Source of the DNA: Acetobacteraceae bacterium
Lineage (GTDB): Bacteria > Pseudomonadota > Alphaproteobacteria > Acetobacterales > Acetobacteraceae
Direction: 5' to 3'
Assembly (NCBI GenBank): GCA_027449745.1
Contig: DAIDKZ010000251.1
Span: 1-64,000 of the forward strand
Length of the DNA stretch: 64,000 nucleotides
In this document: positions 15,873 to 23,416 of the stretch, one piece after another
Numbering within the stretch: position 1 is the stretch's first letter
Layout: each line of letters begins with the position of its first letter
The notes under the pieces: generated by a model
What the model saw: the letters and a program-made list of their open reading frames with translations, nothing else
Told to the model about the DNA's origin: nothing
The model's database searches: none
Made by a program: the position numbers and the translations under genes

Positions 15873-16103
15873 GTGAGGACGTGCTCGGCGTGTGGCCTGA
15901 CCGATCAGGCCACACGCTTCTACGAGGGCATCCGCGGTCGGTGCGCGGTTTGCTGGCGTGCGGAAGTCAAAGCCAACCGCACGCTCAAGGCTGAGTATTA
16001 CCAAGCCTATGATCGAAACCGAAGGCAGAGAAAGAAAGAGCTGTGCAAACAAGCGCGCATAAAGTTTGCAGGTGTAACACATGCGGTCTCACCAATGCGG
16101 TGA
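15873..16103 (+). CDS. Zinc-ribbon protein, first module
   Basis: 76 residues from GTG 15873. It carries one unit of a phage zinc-ribbon module: CSACGLTDQATRFYEGIRGR then CAVC, followed by a basic helix (LKAEYYQAYDRNRRQRKKE). Such modules usually sit before HNH or endonuclease VII domains, but no nuclease follows here. After about residue 55 the reading looks random, while the next gene, in a different frame, begins with the next module. The two may therefore be one gene broken by a frameshift. Confidence 0.55.
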   Translation: MRTCSACGLTDQATRFYEGIRGRCAVCWRAEVKANRTLKAEYYQAYDRNRRQRKKELCKQARIKFAGVTHAVSPMR

Positions 16104-16546
16104 CTCCGTTCTATGCCGGGCGCCGCACCGAATGCGTCTCGTGCCACAAGCGCGCCGCCGCCAAGCGCCGGCGTGTGCTGCCCGGCGTGGTCTATACTTG
16201 CAACACCTGCTATCAGACCAGCGAGCAGACGAGGTTCTATCCCACGCTGAACTACCGTTGCGCTGACTGCCAGCAGGCGGCCGTGCGCAAGGCGCGGGAC
16301 GCGGGCAAAGGCTACAAGCCACGGGTATTCACCGAGAACGATCCGCCGCGCGTCTGCCGGAGATGCACGCTGACCAGCGCTGTCACCCCGTTCTATGCGT
16401 CGCAGTCCAACATCTGTGCGACGTGTCAGAAGGCTGCCGTCAACAAGAACCGAAAGGAGAAGATCGAGTATTACCGTGCCTCTAACCGAGAACGCTACCG
16501 AGCCAAAGTAATCGCACGTGCCTCTTTGACTAACCCTCAATCTTAA
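16043..16546 (+). CDS. Protein with three zinc-ribbon modules
   Basis: 167 residues from GTG 16043. Three copies of the same module are visible: CNTCGLTNAVTPFYAGRRTE with CVSC, CNTCYQTSEQTRFYPTLNYR with CADC, and CRRCTLTSAVTPFYASQSNI with CATC. Each has CxxC...FY...CxxC followed by a basic segment. The protein is very basic and likely binds nucleic acid. The last module ends with a helix resembling that after module 1. Without the upstream frame, the start codon is weak (no clear ribosome-binding site), supporting the idea of one original gene of four modules. Confidence 0.65.
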   Translation: MQTSAHKVCRCNTCGLTNAVTPFYAGRRTECVSCHKRAAAKRRRVLPGVVYTCNTCYQTSEQTRFYPTLNYRCADCQQAAVRKARDAGKGYKPRVFTENDPPRVCRRCTLTSAVTPFYASQSNICATCQKAAVNKNRKEKIEYYRASNRERYRAKVIARASLTNPQS

Positions 16547-16564
16547 CCGATGAATGGAACTGTA

Positions 16565-17284
16565 ATGAGCACCACCAACCCCACCACCGCCCCGGTCGAT
16601 CCGATCGCCGCGGCCATCGCCACCGCGCAGGCCGCCGCGGCCGCCGCGGCGAAGAACGCGCTCGCCCATCTGGAGCAGACCGCCGTCGCCAACGCGCCGG
16701 CCGCGACCCAGCTCCCGGCCCACTACACCGCGCAGGTGCCGGCGCAGCGCCTGACCATGAACGACATGGTCGGCGGCCTCGCCGTCTCCTCCTGGCTGGG
16801 TGTCAACGAGCACGGCTTCTCGGTCGGCGCCGAGAAGAAGCTGCATGTCGGGGAGATCGAAGTCGTGATCGACCTCGCCATGATCCAGCCGATGTTCGTG
16901 ATCAAGTATGGCAACCCCGTCACCTACTACAAGACCTACGACCGCGTGCTGGAAGCGTCCGGTGGTTCGTGGGCCGCCGCCGTGGAGCGCGCCCAGCGCA
17001 ACGATCCCCGGGCGCGGGAATACCGCTCGGCCGAAATCCCGATGCTGGTCCAGCACGACATCGGCGGCGTGGTGAAGGCGGCCGATCTGATCGGCCACAG
17101 CCTGTCCACCACCAACTGGGCCAACTGGGAGTCGTTCTACGCGGACTGCACGCGGAAAGGCTTGGTTGGCCAGTGCGTCCGTGCCAAGCTGACCGCGTTG
17201 CGCCGGGCCAAGCCGGGCTATACCTGGGGTGTCGTCGGCTTCGAGCTGATCGGCCCCGCAGCTCCGCTCCCCGCCGCGGCGTGA
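16565..17284 (+). CDS. Hypothetical protein, possible ssDNA-binding role
   Basis: 239 residues from ATG 16565, preceded by GGAA; an ATG 15 bases upstream is less well placed. The N-terminal 45 residues are Ala/Thr-rich, and the rest is beta-rich (LHVGEIEVVIDLAMIQPMFV) with a helical segment. It lies between the helicase/zinc-ribbon genes and the exonuclease/polymerase genes, where many phages encode a single-strand DNA-binding protein, and is followed by a terminator, as for highly expressed genes. The role is a guess; I see no OB-fold signature. Confidence 0.6.
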   Translation: MSTTNPTTAPVDPIAAAIATAQAAAAAAAKNALAHLEQTAVANAPAATQLPAHYTAQVPAQRLTMNDMVGGLAVSSWLGVNEHGFSVGAEKKLHVGEIEVVIDLAMIQPMFVIKYGNPVTYYKTYDRVLEASGGSWAAAVERAQRNDPRAREYRSAEIPMLVQHDIGGVVKAADLIGHSLSTTNWANWESFYADCTRKGLVGQCVRAKLTALRRAKPGYTWGVVGFELIGPAAPLPAAA

Positions 17285-17452
17285 TACACTTGGGGGCGCC
17301 GACACTTTGGGCCGCTTGTGCGGGGGCCTCGTCGGCCACCTCCCTACGTCGCACCTCCCCGGCCACATCAGGGGCGGCGATGGGCAAAGCGGGTCGGCGC
17401 AGTCCCCGCGATTAGCGGGGGCGAGATTTACCGCTAAGGTGGTCAGCACAGG
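17285..17452. other. Non-coding gap with a small hairpin
   Basis: No convincing gene lies between the stop at 17284 and the terminator at 17453. The stretch contains CCCCGC (17404-17409) pairing with GCGGGG (17415-17420) around a five-base loop, and several GC-rich partial repeats. It could be a structured 3' untranslated region or a small RNA. I see no clear promoter. Confidence 0.4.
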
Positions 17453-17483
17453 AAACCCCACGGAGCAATCCGTGGGGTTTTTC
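17453..17483 (+). terminator. Intrinsic terminator
   Basis: AAACCCCACGGA (17453-17464) and TCCGTGGGGTTT (17469-17480) form a perfect 12-bp stem with a GCAA tetraloop, and the T-run continues to 17482. This is a classic rho-independent terminator reading rightwards. It ends the helicase-to-16565 transcription unit, 18 bases before the FEN-like nuclease start, so read-through is likely needed for the polymerase genes unless a promoter is hidden there. Confidence 0.9.
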
Positions 17484-17500
17484 TTAAAGGAACAATACTC

Positions 17501-18301
17501 ATGAGCGCACCGCGCTTGCACGCTTCCACTCATTCTCTGCAGATCGTGGACGGCAACAACTACATCCTCCAGCGTCTTTACTCTGACGCCAGTTCGTTTT
17601 CCGTGCGTGGCATGATCGAGGAGATTCGCGCCTGCGCGGCGCCGCCGGTGTTCGTCTTCGACGGCCCGCGCTCGCTGGTGCGCCGGCGCAAGGTCTATCC
17701 CGAATACAAGGCGGCGCATGAGAAGCGCAACCCGAAGACCCAGCCGGTGCGCGATCAGATTTTCCCGGTCCTGAACATGCTGATCGACCTCGTGAAGCTG
17801 ACCCATGCCGTCAGCCTGCGCGTGCCCGGCTTCGAGGGCGACGACGTCATCGCCGCCCTGGCGCTGGCCGAGAAGCGGCCGGTCGAGATCGTCAGCACCG
17901 ACCAGGATTTCCTGCAGTTGCTCGTGCATCCCCACGTGTCGCTGCAGATCAAGACCCTCAACGTCGAGCCGCGCTTCGTGCGGCTCTACAAGACCATGGT
18001 CGGGGACCACTCCGATGGCGTGCCGGGGATGCGGTTGTTCGGGCCGAGCAAGTGGGCGCGGCTGGACAAAGTCGCGGCGCTGCACGCCTTCACCACGCGG
18101 CAGACGCCGAGCCCCAGCAATTCGTTCGGCATCTCGCCGGCCTTCGGCGAATCCTTTTCGACAAGTTTCGCATCGCTGCTTCCGTTCTGGGACGTGGTCG
18201 GCTTTCTTCCTGTCGATTACGCCCTGCTCACCAAGCACCTCCATGTCGGCGTCGCCGACTACGCGGCGATCGACAGTATCCTGAAGGGTTTTTTCCAGTG
18301 A
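17501..18301 (+). CDS. 5'-3' exonuclease (FEN-like, PIN domain)
   Basis: 266 residues with the acidic sites of PolI-type 5' nucleases: VDGNN near 16-20, FDG (~53), the helical arch with basic residues (YPEYKAAHEKR), EGDD (~108), STDQDFLQLL (~131) and GDHSDGVPG (~168) before a helix-hairpin-helix-like region. It would remove RNA primers or 5' flaps during replication. It directly precedes and overlaps the polymerase gene, dividing in two genes the activities that are joined in bacterial PolI. AAAGGAAC precedes the ATG. Confidence 0.88.
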   Translation: MSAPRLHASTHSLQIVDGNNYILQRLYSDASSFSVRGMIEEIRACAAPPVFVFDGPRSLVRRRKVYPEYKAAHEKRNPKTQPVRDQIFPVLNMLIDLVKLTHAVSLRVPGFEGDDVIAALALAEKRPVEIVSTDQDFLQLLVHPHVSLQIKTLNVEPRFVRLYKTMVGDHSDGVPGMRLFGPSKWARLDKVAALHAFTTRQTPSPSNSFGISPAFGESFSTSFASLLPFWDVVGFLPVDYALLTKHLHVGVADYAAIDSILKGFFQ

Positions 18302-20928
18302 CCGACATCATTCCCATCGAGCCCCGCGCCGTCACCCTCGACAATTTCGAGGACGAGGCGCCCCTCATCGCGGCCGCGATCGCCGCGGCCTCGCTGATCG
18401 GCCTCGACATCGAGACGGCGCAGCCCCGCGCCCATGCCGGCATCAAGCGGCGCAACAAGCGTGGTGTCGTCTTCGACACCCGCCGCACCGACCTGTGCGG
18501 CATCAGCCTCTGGCCGGAAGGCTCGCCGGTGTGCTGGTATCTCAACGTCGGCCACGCCGATGTCGAGGGCCGTATCCCCTGGCCGATGATCGAGACGCTG
18601 CTCGCGGCGAAGCACGAGACCGCGCGGTGGGTGGTCCACAACGCCACCTTCGAGCGCACCATGCTCGCCGCCACGGTGGGCTACGAGCTGCGCGATTACG
18701 TCTGCACCCTCCTCCTCGCGGTGTCGGCCTACGGCCCGGACGAATACGACCGCGACGCGCTCGCCTTCGGTGATCTGGGTGGCATCGCCGACCTCGCGCC
18801 CGACATCCGCCGGGTCTGCTACAAGCAGGACGTCAATGACGAGGAGACGCAGAAGCTGCTCTCCAAGGTGACGGCGAAGGAGTCGGACGGCCCCCAGAGC
18901 TGGAACGCTCTGGTCGATTCCCTCACCTACGGCTACTCGCTGAAGAAGGCCGTCCATTCCTGGTTCGGCCACCAGATGACGACCTACAAGCAAGTGCTCG
19001 GCGAGCACGAGCACATGGGCCAGCTCACCACCGATCAAGTGGTGGCCTATGGCTGTGACGATGCGGTCTGGTGCGTGCGGCTCTTTCACAAGCTGATCGG
19101 CTTCATGGCGGCGACCAACCCCTCCGTGGTCCCGACCTTCTTCCACCAGGAGCTGCCGATGGTGGAAGTCTACTCGAAGGTCTGGCGCACCGGCATCCGC
19201 ATCAACGTCGAGGCCGTGCGGGCCAAGCAGCGCGGGCTCCGGCTCCAGTTCGCCGAGGGCGCCCGCACCCTCAAGCAGACCGTGCGCGCGCTCCTGCCGT
19301 TCCCGCCCGCGCCCAACGCCGCGCTGATGGAGCACGAGGAGTGGTATCGCAAGAACCACGTGCGCTACCGCACCGCGCTCACGCAGTGGGCGCGCTCGCC
19401 CGACAGCGACGATCCGTTCGTCGAGGCCGTGCGGCTCAGTGGCGCGATCCCGAGCGCATGGGCGATCGAGCGCGGCGAGGAGACGACCAAGGCGCTCAAC
19501 CTCACCCACTACATGGTCGCGCGCACGCTGTTCTATGACCTGTTCGGGCAGAAGCTGATCCTGATGGACGGCAAGGTTCAGTCCGACTCCGACACCCGCG
19601 GCCGGCTGGCCGAGCGCATCACGCGCAGCAACGACCACCGCCTCCTGCCCGCCGTGGCCGCGCTGTCCAAGCTGGCGACGATCGAGCAGGCCGAGAAGCT
19701 CTACATCACGCCCTATCTCGACCTGCACGATCCGGAGACGGGCCGGCTCTATCCGGTCATCTCCTCGATGCTGGCGACCCGGCGCATGGCGACCGAGAAC
19801 CCCAACCCGATGCAGCTCGCCAAGCGTGGCGAGTCGGTCTACGTGCGCGGCTTCTTCGGCCCCGACCATCCGGATCACGTCATCGTCTCGCTCGATTGGT
19901 CGCAGCTCGAACTCGTGCTGCTCGCCGATGCGTCCGGCGATGCCGAGCTGCACCGCTGCTACTCCGTGATCCCCTATGACGATGTCCACTTCACCGCCGC
20001 GCACGGTGCGCTGGGCGTCAGTCAGACGGCCTTCCAGCGGCTGAAGGAGAAGAACCCCGACGTCCCCGAATTGTTGCTGCGCACACCCGGTGGTGTCGAA
20101 TTGTCTCTAGACAACGCTTATAAATTCTGGCGCACAGAGGTTGGGAAGGGGTCAAATTTCGAGTGGGCCTACTCGGGCTACCTCGCCAATGTCGGGCGGT
20201 CCCTGGGTTGGACGCCGGAGGAGACCATGGCGGCCACGCAACGGTATGAGGAGCAGTTCGCCGGCGCGGCGCAATGGCGCCGTGACACCATCCGCGACGC
20301 CGCCGAGTGCGGCTACATCGAGCTGCCCGACCACCACCGTCGCGTCCGCTTCGAGGCCACGCCGGCGTGGGCGGCGATCATGCGGGCCAAGTTCGCCCGC
20401 TTCAACCATCCGGCGATCAGTTGGTTCGGCGAGCAGGTGATCCGGCGCGTCCAGCGCCGGGCGCAGAACCAGATCATCAACGCCCGCATTCAGGGCACCA
20501 ACGCGACGCTCGCCAAGCGCTCGATCGTGCGCATCAACGCCGCCCTCACCTCGCTCGGCTGGACCGACCGGGAGGCGCGCTTCATGTTCCCGGTCCACGA
20601 CGAGCTGGTCTATTCGGTTCATCGTGATCGCGTCTGCGAATTCATCCCGCTCGCGCAGACGTCGATGACCACGCATCCCGACATCGTGCCCAGCCTGCCG
20701 CTCGACTGCACGCCCTCCGTGGGCCTGACCTTCCAGCCTTGGCACAAGCGCGACGCCCCCTTCGGCCAGATCGAACTCTACGAAGCGCCCGAAGTGGATT
20801 GGTTGCCTGAGGAATTCCACGGCAAGCGTTTACCCTTCGAGTATTGGAATCGTGTAGTGGACTTTCTGTTTCAGCAGAGGGACGGCAATGCCTCTTTTGC
20901 CTCGACCGATTACACACAAGCTGCTTAG
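18298..20928 (+). CDS. Family A DNA polymerase with 3'-5' exonuclease
   Basis: 876 residues from GTG 18298, overlapping the preceding stop (GTGA). The proofreading domain shows GLDIETA (exo I, ~35), HNATFE (exo II, ~120) and a YGCDDAVW exo III-like motif (~250). The polymerase domain has motif A VSLDWSQLEL (~530), motif B residues in KGSNFEWAYSGY (~617) and motif C HDELVYS (~767). Motif A keeps the catalytic Asp; the usual Tyr of DYSQ is Trp. It is the phage replicative polymerase, working with the primase-helicase at 61075. No 5' nuclease domain: that is the neighbouring gene. Confidence 0.95.
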   Translation: MTDIIPIEPRAVTLDNFEDEAPLIAAAIAAASLIGLDIETAQPRAHAGIKRRNKRGVVFDTRRTDLCGISLWPEGSPVCWYLNVGHADVEGRIPWPMIETLLAAKHETARWVVHNATFERTMLAATVGYELRDYVCTLLLAVSAYGPDEYDRDALAFGDLGGIADLAPDIRRVCYKQDVNDEETQKLLSKVTAKESDGPQSWNALVDSLTYGYSLKKAVHSWFGHQMTTYKQVLGEHEHMGQLTTDQVVAYGCDDAVWCVRLFHKLIGFMAATNPSVVPTFFHQELPMVEVYSKVWRTGIRINVEAVRAKQRGLRLQFAEGARTLKQTVRALLPFPPAPNAALMEHEEWYRKNHVRYRTALTQWARSPDSDDPFVEAVRLSGAIPSAWAIERGEETTKALNLTHYMVARTLFYDLFGQKLILMDGKVQSDSDTRGRLAERITRSNDHRLLPAVAALSKLATIEQAEKLYITPYLDLHDPETGRLYPVISSMLATRRMATENPNPMQLAKRGESVYVRGFFGPDHPDHVIVSLDWSQLELVLLADASGDAELHRCYSVIPYDDVHFTAAHGALGVSQTAFQRLKEKNPDVPELLLRTPGGVELSLDNAYKFWRTEVGKGSNFEWAYSGYLANVGRSLGWTPEETMAATQRYEEQFAGAAQWRRDTIRDAAECGYIELPDHHRRVRFEATPAWAAIMRAKFARFNHPAISWFGEQVIRRVQRRAQNQIINARIQGTNATLAKRSIVRINAALTSLGWTDREARFMFPVHDELVYSVHRDRVCEFIPLAQTSMTTHPDIVPSLPLDCTPSVGLTFQPWHKRDAPFGQIELYEAPEVDWLPEEFHGKRLPFEYWNRVVDFLFQQRDGNASFASTDYTQAA

Positions 20929-21391
20929 GGCTTATGAACTCTGGGTCGAGCGTAGCATCGGCCTGGAGAAAGGAGAACTCGCACAGCGCGCAGCTCACGA
21001 GCTGCGCGCCATCCTGCGGCTCGCCTCCTTCGTCATCCCGCCGATCCCGATGTCCGAGACCCAGTCGGTGGTCTTCAACACGAGGCGGATGGCGTGGCTG
21101 AAGCAGGACATCTCGATCCTGACGCAAGACTACGATCGCGCGGGGCGCTGGGATGCCGAGACCGCTCAACGCATCTGCGTCGAGCGGACGCAGGCGGAAC
21201 GGATCGACCACATCGTGCAGACCGAGATCGAAGGCTGGCGGCTGGCCTGCTACTCGCCGATGCAGCTCGACCTCGAAGACAACCCCCTCAGTGCCTTCCG
21301 CGCCGCGTCCACGCGGCGCGAGCGACACAACAACAACAGCAAGGTGTCGCGCAACAGTCGAGCGAAGAAGCCACGCGCGGAGTCCGTGTGA
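20888..21391 (+). CDS. Hypothetical protein (167 aa)
   Basis: 167 residues, helical, basic at both ends (the last 30 residues are Arg/Lys/Asn-rich). It starts 41 bases inside the polymerase gene and its stop overlaps the resolvase start by one base, so it is part of the replication operon. No motif recognised. A DNA-binding accessory role is possible from the basic tail. Confidence 0.65.
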   Translation: MPLLPRPITHKLLRAYELWVERSIGLEKGELAQRAAHELRAILRLASFVIPPIPMSETQSVVFNTRRMAWLKQDISILTQDYDRAGRWDAETAQRICVERTQAERIDHIVQTEIEGWRLACYSPMQLDLEDNPLSAFRAASTRRERHNNNSKVSRNSRAKKPRAESV

Positions 21392-21840
21392 TGGCAAGCC
21401 CCCCCGACATCCAGCACGGCACCGAATGGGAGGGGGATTTTCAAACCCTCTGGCACTCCGTCGCCCGCAACGCCTGGCTCTATCGTTTCGAGGACGTCAA
21501 GGATTTGTTCGGGCGCAACCAGCGCGCCGTGCGTCTGACCCCGAAGCCGGCCGACTTCCTCGGCGTCGCCAATGGCTGGACCGGCTTCATCGAATGCAAG
21601 GCGACCGTGAACGCCGTTGGCTTCCCGACCTCGATGATCGAACTCTCGCAGCGGCACGCCGCCACGCTTGCCAGACTCGCCGGTGGCTCGTATGTTTTCG
21701 CGATCAAGTCCCTCCAGCACAACAAGGTTTTCCTGGTGTCCGCTGATGACATCCTGCCGCACCGGGGGGTTCTCCCCTGGGCCAAGCTGGAACCTTACAG
21801 GTGGAAGGACGGTGATCCGTGCCCGGCTTTTACGATGTGA
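21391..21840 (+). CDS. RecU-like Holliday junction resolvase (PD-(D/E)xK nuclease)
   Basis: 149 residues from ATG 21391, which overlaps the upstream stop. The PD-(D/E)xK core is evident: PADFLGV with Asp55 and, 13 residues later, ECK (Glu68, Lys70) at the end of a hydrophobic strand, followed by helix residues SQRHAATLARL typical of RecU/penicillin-binding-associated resolvases. It would cut branched DNA before packaging. The context (polymerase, exonuclease, SbcCD) supports a recombination role. Confidence 0.8.
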   Translation: MASPPDIQHGTEWEGDFQTLWHSVARNAWLYRFEDVKDLFGRNQRAVRLTPKPADFLGVANGWTGFIECKATVNAVGFPTSMIELSQRHAATLARLAGGSYVFAIKSLQHNKVFLVSADDILPHRGVLPWAKLEPYRWKDGDPCPAFTM

Positions 21841-22469
21841 TGGTGGACGTCGAGACGACGGGCCTCGCGCCTGATCACTCGGCGATCCTGCAGTTGACGG
21901 CTGTGCGTTTCAATTTCCGCGAGCAGACCGTTGACCACGACTGGTTCCACGTCAACCTGGAGATTCCCTCCAACCGCTTCTGGGAGGAGAGCACGCGCGC
22001 GTGGTGGATCGAGACCAACCCGGAGCTGCTTGGTGGCATCCTCGCCACCGGCATTCCGCCGGAGGAGGCGATGCACCAGTTCAGCCAGTGGGCCGCGCAG
22101 GGGCCGGACAATGCCCACTTCTGGTCGAAGCCGCTGTCGTTCGACTATCCGTTCGTGCAGGGCTATTGCCGCCAGTTCGGCTTCAAGATGCCCTATCCGT
22201 TCTATCTGGCGCGCGACTTGCGCTCGGTGGTGGCGGGCCTGACGCACGACACCCCCGCCTTCGACGACCGCAGCGTGGCCTTCGAGGGGGTCAAGCACAA
22301 TTCGCTGTTCGATTGTTTGCATCAGATAAAGATTCTCTTTGCGGCCACCGCTCACGCAAGGGCGTATCTCTCGGTGCATGACCTGAGCGGTCAACCTCTG
22401 TTCAACGTCGAGGAGGAATCGGGATGTTCACCCTTGGAGATGAGTGGGACGGCAAGCCCCTCGCCATAG
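21819..22469 (+). CDS. DEDDh 3'-5' exonuclease
   Basis: 216 residues from GTG 21819. The first motif MVDVETTG (Asp10, Glu12) and the late KHNSLFDCLHQ (His and Asp) mark a DEDDh exonuclease of the Rv2179c/phage exonuclease VIII-like group. An ATG at 21840 would begin directly at MVDVE and cut the first strand, so the GTG, with GGAAGGA upstream, is preferred. It may degrade DNA or RNA; it is separate from the proofreading domain of the polymerase. It overlaps both neighbours. Confidence 0.8.
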   Translation: MPGFYDVMVDVETTGLAPDHSAILQLTAVRFNFREQTVDHDWFHVNLEIPSNRFWEESTRAWWIETNPELLGGILATGIPPEEAMHQFSQWAAQGPDNAHFWSKPLSFDYPFVQGYCRQFGFKMPYPFYLARDLRSVVAGLTHDTPAFDDRSVAFEGVKHNSLFDCLHQIKILFAATAHARAYLSVHDLSGQPLFNVEEESGCSPLEMSGTASPSP

Positions 22470-23416
22470 ACGGGAAGCGGATCGCCATTCTGGGCGATCC
22501 GCATCTCGGGCGCCGGTTCACCACCGGCGTGCCGCTCGCTCGCATGGGCGAGCGCGAGATCGAGATCGAGGCGCAGTTCATGGCCCATATCGATGACGTC
22601 GAGGACGTGGGCATGCACGTCTGCCTCGGCGATCTGTTCGACCGCCCGGCGGTGTCGCATCACCATGTCCGGCACGCGGCCCTGACCTACCTCGCCGCGG
22701 CGCATCGCAACCCCAAGGTGAAGTTCGTCATCCTCGCCGGCAACCACGATCTCAGCCGCGACCTGGAGGTCGTGACCGCCTTTGAAGTCCTGCGCCTGAT
22801 CCTCTCGACCGTGCCCAACATCCAGGTCGTCAACCAGGATGCGCAGACCATCGACGGGATGCTGTTCGTGCCCTGGAGCCCGATCATGAACGCCCGCGCC
22901 ATGGTCGAGCCGGTGCGCAAGTTCGGCCCCTTCCCGGCCGCGTTCGGCCACTGGGACGTGGTCAATCCCAAGAGCGACGACAACCTGATCCCGCCGCTGG
23001 ACACCCCCCTGATCATCACCGGCCACGTCCACCGGCGCCGCGTGATCACGCACGCCGACCAGCAAATCCTGGTGGCGGGGTCGATGCAACCCTACGCTCA
23101 CGGCGAGGACTGGACCGGAGAGATGTATTGGACCGGCACCCTGGCCGAGCTGGCGGAGATGCCCGACGCCGACCGGCGTCGGCGCTGTCTGCGCGTCGTG
23201 CTCGAACCGGGCCAGCGGCTGCCGACCGAGATCGACGCGCGCCAGCTCACCGCGCTGGCGGCCCGGCCGGACGAGGGGCTCCTGGCCGAGATCGCCGGCA
23301 GCGCCGACGCGCTCGACATCCCGACGATCTGGAACGAGGTGATGGCCGCGCACGCCGTCCCGGACGATCTGGTTCAGGAGTTGTTCAACCAATACAAAGA
23401 GAAGGTTAACGCCTGA
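22424..23416 (+). CDS. sbcD: SbcD/Mre11-like nuclease subunit
   Basis: 330 residues. Calcineurin-like phosphoesterase motifs occur in order: GDPHLG (Asp25, His27), GDLFDR (~69), GNHD (~106), and TGHVHRR (~205). It forms a complex with the SbcC/Rad50-like protein encoded immediately downstream (stop and start overlap, TGATG), like T4 gp47/gp46, processing DNA ends for recombination-dependent replication. The first motif reads DPH rather than the usual DxH with variable middle residue, which is acceptable. Confidence 0.92.
   Translation: MFTLGDEWDGKPLAIDGKRIAILGDPHLGRRFTTGVPLARMGEREIEIEAQFMAHIDDVEDVGMHVCLGDLFDRPAVSHHHVRHAALTYLAAAHRNPKVKFVILAGNHDLSRDLEVVTAFEVLRLILSTVPNIQVVNQDAQTIDGMLFVPWSPIMNARAMVEPVRKFGPFPAAFGHWDVVNPKSDDNLIPPLDTPLIITGHVHRRRVITHADQQILVAGSMQPYAHGEDWTGEMYWTGTLAELAEMPDADRRRRCLRVVLEPGQRLPTEIDARQLTALAARPDEGLLAEIAGSADALDIPTIWNEVMAAHAVPDDLVQELFNQYKEKVNA

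Noticed and set aside
17307-17504. 65-codon frame across the terminator
   Set aside because: It would run through the terminator hairpin, has no ribosome-binding site and no protein-like features.
16007-18244. Minus-strand frame of about 745 codons through the zinc-ribbon and FEN genes
   Set aside because: Antisense of several plus-strand genes with recognisable motifs; no ribosome-binding site or domain.
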